Shown one piece after another: positions 1 through 7,433 of a stretch of DNA of 12,500 nt (positions within the stretch are counted from its first letter, which is position 1; each line of letters begins with the position of its first letter). The position numbers were made by a program, and so were the translations under genes. The notes beneath the pieces were generated by a model. The model did not search any database and was not told the origin of the DNA. It saw nothing but the letters and a program-made list of their open reading frames with translations. The stretch spans positions 29,966,106 through 29,978,605 of the forward strand of contig NC_045140.1 of assembly GCF_008831285.2 (NCBI RefSeq), in the 5' to 3' direction. Source of the DNA: Nymphaea colorata. Lineage: Eukaryota > Streptophyta > Magnoliopsida > Nymphaeales > Nymphaeaceae.

Positions 1-23
1 CGCCCAAATCACCTATAGGTTAA
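1..23. other. Left host flank with candidate target-site duplication
   Basis: These bases lie outside the left LTR, which starts TGTTAGG at 24. The last five, GTTAA at 19-23, are the candidate 5-bp target-site duplication expected for a Ty3/gypsy integrase. The partner copy would lie roughly 105-110 bases beyond the right edge of the window, so the duplication cannot be confirmed here. The flank is too short to say anything about the host locus. Confidence 0.45.
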
Positions 24-525
24 TGTTAGGCACTACCCGGGCGGGCCAAATGAGACCGAACCGAAATAGCCCTAAGTTCCCAAGACCTTCTTGAGGAGCA
101 CTCTAAATTATTCGAAACCCTAAACAAATTAATACACTTGTCTACCCGGCCGGACAGGACCCCGGCACAAACCCGATAGGACAAGGATACAAAAGGCTGG
201 GTTTCCCAAAAACCTATCTAAGGGAATCCTACTACAAAACTAGAATGGGTGAGAGGCTTTACAAGCGCGATCGATACACTTAAGCACTCGCAACTCACTC
301 GCAATCACACGCAAACCACAATCTATCGAGCAAACCACACCCGAACCCAATAGGTAGGACAAGTCCCGTGGCGGCCGTGTCGTTGGCACTTGTGCCTTCG
401 AGGTGCCGCGTAGGGGACGAGGGACTGAGCCCGGGCTAAAAATTCAAACAAAAACAAACTAGATGCAACCTAGAACTCAAATCAAAACACCCGCCCGTGC
501 TTACAAGGGGGAGGAGGGCGTTACC

Positions 526-585
526 AGCCAAGCCGGGCTTGGCTTAACCGAATGAAGAACCCGGGGAGAAAGCACAGCCCCGGGT
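526..585. repeat. Two adjacent inverted repeats in LTR
   Basis: AGCCAAGCC / GGCTTGGCT are perfect arms of nine separated by one base (526-544), followed by ACCCGGGG / CCCCGGGT with an 11-base loop (559-585). In the right LTR both remain (9702-9719, arms shortened by a G at the end; 9734-9760, unchanged). The function is unknown; the second could form a stable RNA hairpin. Confidence 0.6.
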
Positions 586-1136
586 ATTGCAGCAACGGTA
601 CAGAAGGCCACTTGAGGCGAGCCTCCACGGAGCTACTGCTGCAAGGGCGTCGCGGGCCGCGGGTTGCTGCCGCAAGGGAAGCGGCCGGCTTCCGAGTGCC
701 GGTCGCGAGTCACGAACTGGCCGGCGACGCTGTCGCCTGTCGGTTGCAGCGCTCTGCAGGAGGGATGCGATCAGGTCGGCCGCGGTGGTGGAGGTGCTGT
801 CGACCGGACGTCAGGCGAATGACCGATCGGTCTCGGCCACAGGGAAGCAGAGGCACAACCGCAAGAGTGGCATAGGGCGCGACCACCTGTCACGCGGGTG
901 CTGCCTGAGGTGTCGTGACGACGAGGGGGGCTAAAACCACAAGGGCTAGCCGACCTGCCTGTCGCCGGAGTGGCTCGGCCACGTGCGTCGGTCTGGCCGA
1001 CGGATGAAGGGCCAAGGCGCGAGTGAAGCGCCGGCCTGGCACGGGAAAGCGGTGAGGCTATCCCGCGCGGTCTCCTAATCCTAACTAAGGCCGAGGATGG
1101 GCTAGGTGCGAGGGGGCTCTATAGGTGGCCGGTCTA

Positions 1137-2071
1137 GTCAAGATTGGCAAAGGCTGGGGTAGGCCGAAGGATCTTGAGTCTTAGGTGGGGAATACGGGTT
1201 TCCTAACTAGAGGGAGGTTAACTTGGCTAGCCTAGGACGAGTCTAAGCTCACGGGAATTGAGTCGCTTCGGACTCGGAGGTGGCCAAGGGTTTCTACTAA
1301 GGAGGTTGACTACAGGACCGAGTGATAGGTCCGGGTGAACTAGGTCAAGGAGGGACACTCGAGTTAAGCTCGGGTCGTCTAGTTTCGGTCAACGAAGGAG
1401 GCTAGGTGGGGTGTTGACTTCCTAAGTAGACTAGGGTTCGGTCAACGTAAGCCTAGGTCAAAGTCGACAAGGGAGGGGAGCCTAGGGTCGAGGCCGGCGC
1501 GAGAGGCTACCTAGTTAGGTGCGGTCAAAGGCTTGGCTGGTCGTGCCAAGGAAATGCGCCGGATACTTGACACGTGGCACGATGGAGGGCGAGGAAGGGA
1601 CGCGATAAGGGAATGCGGCTAGGGTTTGCGAGCTGGAGGAGGGGGCAACGGAGAAGTGGCTGCGGCTGGGTGTTGCCGGAAATAGCACACGGTAGCGCGT
1701 TGGCGAGGGGGGGCGTTAGCGCGTGAAGGGCGCGTTAACGAGGAAAGGCCAGGTCGCGCCGGGTGAGGTGGCGCTCGCACAAGGGACCCGTGGGGCCAGC
1801 TGAGGGCGAGGTGGAGACTCGGGCTGATAACGTGGAGGCGATGACGAGCTGGATGCACGACACGTGGAGGATGGACGGCTGAGGGAGACTGCGACTAGGG
1901 TTGATACCACGAGGAAAAGAACACGAGAAAGGAAGGGAGGAATCACACACGGCTAGGGGATTAGCCAAATCAGGCCGCGCGTGATCCGAGGGGGACTGAT
2001 TAGGATGAGACGCTCGGAGGTTGACACGTGGAGGAGTGAATCCGGAAGGGTTCTATGATGGCGACACGTGG
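1137..2071. promoter_or_regulatory. W-box core and G-box/ABRE cluster in LTR
   Basis: TTGAC cores (WRKY W-box core) occur on either strand at about ten places, including GTCAA at 1137, 1344, 1388, 1441, 1457 and 1524, and TTGAC at 1306, 1414, 1567 and 2021. Four copies of GACACGTGG, containing CACGTG (G-box, ABRE-like), start at 1569, 1859, 2023 and 2063. All four G-box copies are kept in the other LTR (CACGTG at 10750, 11038, 11202, 11242). These motifs bind WRKY and bZIP factors in plants. Their effect here is inferred. Confidence 0.4.
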
Positions 2072-2092
2072 CTGGATGAAGGGTTGGGAGAG

Positions 2093-2101
2093 ACTTACCT
2101 T
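2093..2101 (-). promoter_or_regulatory. Same splice-donor consensus in 3' LTR
   Basis: AAG/GTAAGT on the minus strand, intron start at 2098, identical to the site at 11270-11278 of the other LTR. In this copy it would have no gag leader acceptor downstream, only flanking host DNA, so splicing from here could create chimeric host transcripts. This is motif evidence only. Confidence 0.3.
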
Positions 2102-3002
2102 AGAGTTGACGTCCGAGGTGGAAGGCTCGCGCGAGGAGGCGCCGGCGGCTAGGGTTCCAATGTTGAACCGAATGACCACGGTGCCCTTGCTGTCTGCTGC
2201 GGCCTTTGACTGCGACAGGGGCAAGGACGTCTTCTTCTCCAAGGCAATGGAGGTCGCCGGAAATTGCAGCGGCGACTGGCTTAAACAGGATTCCGGCTGA
2301 TTACCGGAATAGCTTCTCACCGTGGAAATACGCCCGAATTTACTTATCTCAATCCTTGCTTGATGGCGATTCCAATGGTGCTGGTCCTGGCTTGGTTTGC
2401 CGGCTGAATCTTCAGACTTGGGTGTCGGGAGCTTGCTGGACCTCTGTTTGTGCAGGAACACCCAGAGCACCAAGGAGTCGATTGTAACTCCTTAACACCC
2501 CGGGGGTGCGATTTGGCCAAAGTCGTACCCGATAGATGGGAGAAGTCGAATAGGACTAAGACTGTTCCAAGGGAGGGACACCGTAGGACTGTGCTAAACT
2601 AACACTTCGGGTACACCGAGTATAAGCCTAGACCCTAGGTGAGGCGCCCAATGCCAACAGCCGAAGCCTAAACGAAATCACTCCAACTATCAAAGTACTA
2701 ACCTTTTCACCGTCGTTAGAAAGCTGGACTGCAGCCTTCTTCTTCCCAATCGCTCGGCCGGTCTTTCAACTCTCCCGTGATCGAAGAGAAGGCACCGTTC
2801 GAGCTTTTTGCAGCTTCGATGAGGGAGCTTACCGTGGTCACGTCGGGAGGATCACCACCGATGAGGAGGGCCTACCTTGCGCCTTTGTTACCTCGAGCCT
2901 TCGTCTACGCGGACGCCGGATCTCAAAGGGTATTCGGAAAAAACCTCTAAGGGACGGATTCTCCTACTCGAGTAGAGAATGCGAGAGCCTAGAGGGGACC
3001 TC

Positions 3003-3086
3003 GAGAGGGGAGAGAGAGCCACACCGTGCAAAAATTCTTATTTCTCAAAAAGCCTCCTTTACAAAGAGATCCAAAAGAATAAATAC
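3003..3086 (-). promoter_or_regulatory. Candidate LTR core promoter: TATA-like plus Y patch
   Basis: The minus strand carries TATTTATT at 3085-3078 and, about 60 bases downstream, an unbroken pyrimidine run CTCTCTCTCCCCTCTC (3018-3003) like the Y patch of plant core promoters. Both are kept in the other LTR (12270-12263 and 12201-12184). A start near 3050 would put R and U5 at about 3 kb, which is very long. An alternative TATA-like TATTAATT at 134-127 near the other end would give a short R-U5. Neither is a perfect TATAAA. Confidence 0.35.
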
Positions 3087-3150
3087 TAAGCCTACTCGGA
3101 CCGGGTCACAAGTCGACCGGTTCCAATATCAAATCTGTATTTACAAGTGA

Positions 3151-3227
3151 GGGCGCTATCCCGCCCAGCTCTGGAGTTAAAGGGGTTAAGTTCGAATCCC
3201 CTTGGCGTGGAGCACAGCCCGCTCCAC
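3151..3227. repeat. Three consecutive hairpins with a B-box-like loop
   Basis: Three stem-loops follow one another: GGGCG/CGCCC (3151-3166), AAGGGG/CCCCTT with a 12-nt loop containing AGTTCGAAT (3180-3203), and GTGGAGC/GCTCCAC with a 7-nt loop (3207-3227). The middle loop with its flank resembles a Pol III B box (GGTTCGAATCC). All stems are kept in the other LTR (third hairpin 12392-12412). A true tRNA is not supported: the T stem does not pair in tRNA geometry and no A box is found at the normal distance. Confidence 0.5.
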
Positions 3228-3420
3228 TAGGCACGCGCTAGACTTAACCCACACAACTCGAAGGAAAACGCCTAAGTCTAAAACGACTAGGACTAGAAAA
3301 CGGCTAAGCGCTACTCGCTAAAACTAAACCGCCCCTGAGCCTTGTGAGCCCAGGGTGGGGACCTCGTGCGGGAAGCCGCCCGCACTTCGGTGTTGGGTCA
3401 AGGGCTGGCCTACGTGACCA

Positions 3421-3432
3421 GTCATTCGCCTA
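3421..3432 (-). other. Candidate (weak) polypurine tract
   Basis: The second-strand primer should lie directly upstream of the 3' LTR on the minus strand. The best candidate reads TAGGCGAATGAC between the integrase stop and the proposed LTR start TGGTCACG. It is purine-rich only in part, poorer than the usual A/G run, so either the tract has decayed or the LTR edge is misplaced. The missing end of the 5' LTR would decide. Confidence 0.25.
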
Positions 3433-5133
3433 AGGCTTCGAATCCATAGGTGCCTCAAGGGTCTCAAACAAAGGAGCCTTATCGAGTTCTACCTTAGCTC
3501 GTTCGGGGTTTCCTACTACTAGTACCGGATCGCCTTGAGGTTCGGCCTCGCTTCTTATGCACTTGGACCTGGTTGCGCCACCCACTCCACCCTCTGCAAC
3601 TGGTTGCAGTGCATCTTCAACCTCCCCAGGATGTGCGATATGCTTTTGCAGGGAGTGAGCCCAAAGATCCGACGCTTTTCTCTTTCTCTGGCTCGGCTCG
3701 CCTTGCTCGGGCTCGCTTGGGTACGGTCCTTCACCTAGGCCCGTAACAGATTCCCCCTCCCTAAATTGCGCTTGTCCTCGAGCGCTTGTAGAGGGGAACC
3801 TATGAGCGACTGCTCTGAATTCTTCCCAGGAGGTGCCATGGTCTGGACCTTGCCATTCTACCAAAACTTCGTGCCTTGTTCTACCCTGTCTCTGTACGTA
3901 ACGGTGCTTCAGAATTCTATAAGGCGTAGGTAGCTGGTCGGGCACATGTTCCACCTCTGAGGGCACGTCCCCATGATGAGGCTTCAGACGTGTCACGTGA
4001 AAGACCGGATGGACCTGTGCCTCTCTAGGCAATCCCAATCTGTATGCCGCCTTCCCAACCTTCTGCAAGACTGGGTACGGCCCGTAGTAACGTGGGAGAA
4101 GCTTGGAATACGGCTGTCCCATGAGAGACCTTTGCTTAAGAGGCAACCTCTTAAGCCACACGTACTGCCCGACAGTAAACTCTCGATCCTTTCTACCCTT
4201 GTCGTATAGTTGCTTCATACGGTTCTGGGCCTTAGCCATGTTCTGTTTGAGGGTCTCCAGAACCGCCTCACGAGTTCGTAACTCGCAGTCTACGTTGTCT
4301 TCTGTAGCGCTACCTCCTTCATATCGTGGAATGGATGGAGGTGGATATCCATAGACGGCTTCGTACGGTGTCATCCCTGTGGTAGAGTGCCAACTTGTGT
4401 TGTATGACCACTCTGCCCAGGATAGAAATTTGACCCAGGAGTTGGGCCTTTCTCCTGCGAAGCAACGCAAGTAAGTCTCTAAGGACCTGTTCACTATTTC
4501 ACTCTGCCCGTCGGTCTGCGGGTGATGAGCAGTACTAAACCGAAGATCTGTACCCATCGTCTTCATGTATTCCTTCCAGAATGCACTCATGAAGATCGAG
4601 TCTCTATCACAGACAATGGTCTGAGGCATTCCGTGGAGCTTCCCGATGAACTCTTGGAAGACGTTAGCCACTAATGGCACTTGGTACAGGCGTGGCAATG
4701 GTGCAAAATGGCTGTACTTGGTCAGCCGATCCACTACAACAAGCACGGCCTCTTTCCCTTCTGATCGAGGCATGGCATCAATAAAGTCCATGGTAATGTC
4801 AGTCCATGGCTTGGTGGGGATTGGGAGAGGATTGAGATGCCCTGGAGGTTTGATGGCCTCATATTTCTCTCTCTGACACACAATACACTGGCGTATATAT
4901 CGCTGCACTTCGGCCTTCAGTCCTTGCCACCAGAACTGGGTCTTGACTCTGCTAATGGTCTTCGCGACCCCTTCATGTCCTGCAGCTGGCGAGTCATGAA
5001 AGTGCTGCAGGAGCTCTCTTTTAAGTTCAGATGCGGAAGGAACCACTGCACGGTTCTTCCTGTAAAGGATGTTCCCCTTAACCGAATAAAGAGGTATGGA
5101 GCCCGGGTTTTGGGAAAGGGATGTCTTGATCAA
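3430..5133 (-). CDS. Integrase with GPY module, chromodomain and long C-terminal tail (567 codons)
   Basis: Inserts the cDNA into host chromatin. Seen along the frame: HHCC zinc-binding domain (His46, His53, Cys83, Cys86); catalytic core with Asp116 (MDFI), Asp176 (CDRDSIF) and Glu212 (DGQSE), giving D,D35E spacing; GPY/F module about 340-385 (GPYPVLQKVGKAAYRL, HPVFHVTRLKP); chromodomain about 402-445 (LVEWQGPDHGTSWEEF). Chromodomains of this family tether integration to modified histones. About 120 further residues follow, with a basic QRKRK patch at 482-486 that could be a nuclear localisation signal; many chromoviruses end much sooner. The frame opens at TTG and has no suitable ATG, since it is the tail of Gag-Pol cut off by a frameshift near 5142. 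It is otherwise intact over 1.7 kb and stops at TAG, ten bases before the proposed LTR edge. Confidence 0.95.
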   Translation of the reverse strand: MIKTSLSQNPGSIPLYSVKGNILYRKNRAVVPSASELKRELLQHFHDSPAAGHEGVAKTISRVKTQFWWQGLKAEVQRYIRQCIVCQREKYEAIKPPGHLNPLPIPTKPWTDITMDFIDAMPRSEGKEAVLVVVDRLTKYSHFAPLPRLYQVPLVANVFQEFIGKLHGMPQTIVCDRDSIFMSAFWKEYMKTMGTDLRFSTAHHPQTDGQSEIVNRSLETYLRCFAGERPNSWVKFLSWAEWSYNTSWHSTTGMTPYEAVYGYPPPSIPRYEGGSATEDNVDCELRTREAVLETLKQNMAKAQNRMKQLYDKGRKDREFTVGQYVWLKRLPLKQRSLMGQPYSKLLPRYYGPYPVLQKVGKAAYRLGLPREAQVHPVFHVTRLKPHHGDVPSEVEHVPDQLPTPYRILKHRYVQRQGRTRHEVLVEWQGPDHGTSWEEFRAVAHRFPSTSARGQAQFREGESVTGLGEGPYPSEPEQGEPSQRKRKASDLWAHSLQKHIAHPGEVEDALQPVAEGGVGGATRSKCIRSEAEPQGDPVLVVGNPERAKVELDKAPLFETLEAPMDSKP

Positions 5134-5135
5134 TT

Positions 5136-5672
5136 TTAATTTGGATCAGCCTGCTGATCGTCGGCCAATCTATCCCACAAACTCGTGCTGACCACTGAAA
5201 GTGTCATCAATTGCTCGGTTAACCTCGAAAGGGAATCCGCTGCCGTGTTCTCAGGACCTCGTTTGTACTCAATCTCGAAGTCGTACCCTAGAAGTTTCGC
5301 TAGCCATCTTTGCTGCGTAGGGGTAGAGACTCGTTGCTTGAGCATATACTTCAAGCTGTTCTGGTCGGTCCTGACTATGAACCTGCGCCCTATGAGGTAT
5401 GGACGCCATTTCTCCACTGCGATGACAATGGCGAGTAACTCTTTCTCATAGGTTGAAAGAGGTTTGGCACGGCTAGTGAGTGCCTTCGACATGTACGCAA
5501 TGGGATGCCCCTCTTGTCCGAGGACTGCCCCAACTCCCACGTCGCACGCATCTGTCTCTATCGTGAACGTCTTGGTGAAGTTGGGTAACGTGAGCACGGG
5601 GGCTGTCATCAAGGCTGTCTTCAATTTATCGAACGCGGCCTTTGACTTGTCGGTCCATGAGAAAGCTCCTTC
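5136..5672 (-). pseudogene. RNase H domain
   Basis: Degrades the RNA strand of the RNA/DNA hybrid during cDNA synthesis. The genuine part begins at EGAFSW (about 5672). Seen in order: FTIETDACDVGVGAVL (first acidic residue, in TDA), HPIAYMSKAL, YEKELLAIVIAVEKWRPYL (the acidic E), RTDQNSLKYML (third acidic residue), LLGYDFEIEYKRGPENTAAD with a final Asp, then SLSRL. All catalytic acids are present, and the 537-base stretch has no internal break. It ends at a TAA (5138-5136). A one-base loss near 5142-5145 appears to disconnect it from the integrase frame that follows immediately. Confidence 0.9.
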
Positions 5673-5830
5673 TTGAGCATTTGGGTGAGGGGCTGGGCTA
5701 TAATGCCGTAGCCTTGGATGAAACGTCTGTAGTAACCCGTCAACCCTAAGAATCCTCGTAGACCTTTCAAGTCCTTGGGCAGTGGCCATCTTTCCATGGC
5801 TCGAAGTTTTTCGGGGTCTGCCCGAACCCC
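5673..5830 (-). pseudogene. RT thumb/connection in a third frame
   Basis: This stretch belongs to neither long frame around it. In the remaining frame it reads [10 protein letters not shown], then [20 protein letters not shown] and [10 protein letters not shown], the standard RT-to-RNase H connection of Ty3/gypsy pol (the YYRRFI box). Breaks lie in a run of G near 5827-5832 and another near 5668-5672. The first 76 residues of the downstream frame (5673-5900) are therefore a shadow. Confidence 0.8.
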
Positions 5831-6315
5831 GTCTCGGACACAATGTGCCCAAGATAATCAATCGAAGATTGCCCAAAACTGCATTTGGACATCTTCGCAA
5901 ACAACTGATGCTCCTTCAAAATTTGGAGCGTGATCTCAAGATGTTTCTGATGTAGTGCTTCGCTCTTGCTGTATATCAATATATCGTCGAAGAACACCAA
6001 AATGAAGTTCTTAAGTACTTCCGGAACACGTCGTTCATGCACCTTTGGAAGGTGCTGGGCGTTAGTAAGTCCAAAGGGCATCACTAAGAATTCGTAATGC
6101 CCGTCATGCGTTCGGAAGGCTGTTTTGAGCACATCTTCATCATACATCCTTATTTGGTGGTAGCCGGCTCTAAGGTCGATCTTAGAGAAGATTGTGGCGC
6201 CGGCTAACTCGTCTAGGAGCTCATCTATCACTGGTATGGGGTGTCGATCCTTAACGGTCCTCATTGAGGCTCTGTAGTCCACGCAGAACCTCCAGGTATT
6301 ATCTTTCTTTTTCAC
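5767..6315 (-). pseudogene. Reverse transcriptase palm (RVT_1) with FFDD
   Basis: RNA- and DNA-dependent DNA polymerase of the element. In order: [12 protein letters not shown] (5-15), [22 protein letters not shown] with catalytic Asp47, GYHQIRM (51-57), [13 protein letters not shown] (74-86), and [10 protein letters not shown] (108-116) with the two catalytic Asp of the YXDD box as FFDD, the form common in plant Ty3/gypsy. Then comes [10 protein letters not shown] (151-160). Between residues 86 and 101 the protein departs from family wording because of paired indels near 6058 and 6013 that restore the frame. The region after about residue 164 is out of frame; homology continues in a third frame. 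The frame starts at a GTG internal to the domain, not at a true start. Confidence 0.9.
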
Positions 6316-6532
6316 TAAGAGGACTGGGAAGAGAAGGGACTACAACTCGGGCGGATGATGTCGCTTTGCAACATCTCCTTTACTAGGCGCTCGATTTCCG
6401 CCTTCTGACTGTGCCCATACTGATATGGTCTCACTTGACTGGCTCTGCTCCTTGAGTAAGGATGATTCTGTGATCGTAGGCCCGCTTGGGAGGCAGGCCC
6501 TTTGGCTCATCAAAACCTCTGGAAACCGTCTA
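6316..6532 (-). pseudogene. RT N-terminal region, split over frames
   Basis: No frame runs through, but conserved RT entry motifs are readable in pieces: [16 protein letters not shown] (about 6465-6512), then [19 protein letters not shown] and [11 protein letters not shown] (about 6330-6425). These correspond to the usual upstream part of plant Ty3/gypsy RT, leading to the LVKKKD start of the palm. Frame breaks fall near 6500-6515, 6430-6435 and 6322-6328, again beside short runs. Confidence 0.7.
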
Positions 6533-6739
6533 TCACTTTTTGGATTGAGGCCGGTATTGGTCCCTCATTTTCTTTTCTGGCCCCGGTACATCAGTCGCCA
6601 AAGCAAGGACCCAGCACGCGGGTTGCTCATGGTTAAGGCATCTTTGAGCAGCCTTTGGTCGTGCGTTACCCGTGAGTCCTTGTATTACTACGGGTTCCTC
6701 TTCTCCCTCGGGCGTGAAGGTCATGGTGAAACTCTTCAC
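6533..6739 (-). pseudogene. Protease-RT connector
   Basis: The connector after the protease, starting around KSFTMTFTPEGEEEPVVIQG, which resembles the stretch between protease and RT in plant Ty3/gypsy pol. It runs to 6533, where a stop appears after QSKK; the next coding piece lies in another frame. The apparent missing base is in or beside an A/G run near 6531. No enzymatic motif is expected here. Confidence 0.6.
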
Positions 6740-6857
6740 GTCCAGTTGATAGTTTCCAGGAAAGGAACCACGACATTCCTAAGACCAAGTCGACTCCCTC
6801 GAGTGGAATAACCAGAAAATCGATGGAGAAAGCCTTCTTGTTTAGGACTACTTCCAT
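6666..6857 (-). pseudogene. Protease C-terminal half
   Basis: Continues the protease from the previous frame. VDLVLGMSWF (residues 22-31) matches the conserved LG-x-x-W element near the protease C-terminus of Ty3/gypsy elements. After about 6755 the homologous reading moves to another frame (6533-6739); the break lies in a short G run beside TTTCC. The remaining residues down to 6666 are out of frame. Confidence 0.75.
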
Positions 6858-7066
6858 GCCTTGCCCTTCATGAAGGCACTTAAGGCGGTAACCCCTCCCA
6901 CGATGATGGTTTGGGGTTTGCTATCTCTGAGCACCACTTTGCAACGTCTGGCTGCTTCCTCGGTAAGGAAGTTGTTTGTGGCGCCGCTATCCAACAAAAT
7001 CAGCACCTTGTGCCCATTGATTCTGCCAAAGACCCGCATGGCGTTTGGCTTGTGGGGATCGGTCAT
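6848..7066 (-). pseudogene. Aspartic protease, N-terminal half with active site
   Basis: Retropepsin-like protease that would cut Gag-Pol into mature proteins. The active-site motif LLDSGATNNFL (Asp26-Ser-Gly-Ala) sits after a typical strand (FGRINGHKVLI). The frame stops at 6848, and the rest of the protease continues in the overlapping frame 6666-6857, so a frameshift lies near 6850-6860. Catalysis needs a dimer of intact domains; as read, this half is 72 residues and cannot fold alone. Fold and motif are clear; only the functional state is uncertain. Confidence 0.85.
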
Positions 7067-7308
7067 GGAGTGTAGAGACTCGTCTCCGCCCTCTTTAGTT
7101 TCGGGCGTGTGGTCTCTTCCTTGGCCTTGCTTTGCTCGGCCGCTTGTGGTACACCTCCTCTTCGGATGAAGACTGAGCTCTCGTCAGAATCACTAGAGGA
7201 GCTGGTGTTGGACTCAGAATCACTCTCACTGTCACTCAGTACCATAATCCTGTTGTAGGACTTGCATTGGTGATTCTTATCCCACTTTTCCTCACACCTA
7301 AAGCACAA
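7063..7308 (-). pseudogene. Gag nucleocapsid: zinc knuckle plus acidic Ser/Asp tract
   Basis: Opens with CFRCEEKWDKNHQC, a zinc knuckle with Cys, Cys, His, Cys spaced CX2CX7HXC as in plant chromoviruses. The usual Gly before the His is Asn here, which may weaken RNA binding. It is followed by a strongly acidic, serine-rich tract (SDSESDSES through DSDESS), then a basic, Lys-rich end. The nucleocapsid would bind and package element RNA. The frame has no ATG of its own: it is the continuation of gag after a frameshift near 7309. It ends at a TGA overlapping the next frame's ATG (7066-7064), where a further frame change near 7075-7085 seems to have occurred. A programmed gag/pro shift is possible but less likely, given the many other breaks. 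Confidence 0.75.
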
Positions 7309-7433
7309 TCCTTGCGCCTATATTCCTCCATCTGTTTGGGTGTGAGGTAACGAGTTGGAGGTCCCTGCCCGATTTAGGTGTCGGCTGATATCCTCTATCT
7401 CCGGGCTTATAATCTCTTCCCTTATGGTAAGGG
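7309..7433 (-). pseudogene. Broken gag linker before the zinc knuckle
   Basis: No single frame runs through, but pieces of the expected gag tail can be read in successive frames: a Gly/Asp/Pro-rich piece (DYKPGDRGYQPTPKSG, about 7371-7420) and then a piece ending in YLTPKQMEEYRR (about 7313-7360). Family knowledge says this linker leads directly into the CCHC knuckle. Breaks fall near 7435-7445, 7367-7371 and 7307-7312, the last two inside or beside G/C runs. Confidence 0.6.

Larger units (their letters stand above)
24..3420 (-). repeat. 3' LTR (left copy), about 3.4 kb
   Basis: Direct repeat of 9200-12500. In plus orientation it opens TGTTAGG at 24, and its identity with the right copy runs at least to 3315, where the window cuts the partner. 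The inner end must lie between 3315 and the integrase stop at 3430. I place it at 3420 because the sequence there ends in CA, giving a TG...CA element on either strand (minus-strand start TGGTCACG); 3424 is an alternative. No protein gene is recognised inside. Minus-strand open stretches such as 2000-2473 lack a real ATG, and the two copies differ there by compensating indels, so I do not call them genes. The repeat holds GC-rich inverted repeats near 526-585, W-box and G-box motifs at 1137-2071, splice-donor-like sites, a TATA-like site near 3080 and a hairpin block at 3151-3227. Confidence 0.93.

Noticed and set aside
552-934. Plus-strand frames of 107 and 115 codons (also 9673-10112)
   Set aside because: They overlap each other in GC-rich LTR sequence, have no recognisable domain and are not held in one frame between the two LTRs.
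2439-2458. Plus-strand splice-acceptor-like CTCTGTTTGTGCAG
   Set aside because: No plus-strand exon or gene is recognisable around it, and it runs against the element.
2000-2473. 157-codon minus-strand frame, matched by 158 codons at 11177-11653
   Set aside because: Starts at TTG, lacks a real ATG, and the two copies differ by offsetting indels that change a stretch of protein; it is duplicated only because it is in the LTR.
3184-3206. tRNA gene suggested by AGTTCGAATCC
   Set aside because: The T stem does not pair in tRNA geometry, no acceptor stem is found, and no A box is at normal distance; kept only as a hairpin finding.
5673-5900. N-terminal 76 residues of the frame 5136-5900
   Set aside because: Out-of-frame shadow; the RT connection region reads correctly in a different frame over the same bases.
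7063-7066. Programmed gag/protease frameshift at the TGA/ATG overlap
   Set aside because: Tempting, but many similar breaks occur nearby and no slippery heptamer or following hairpin is evident; accidental indel is simpler.
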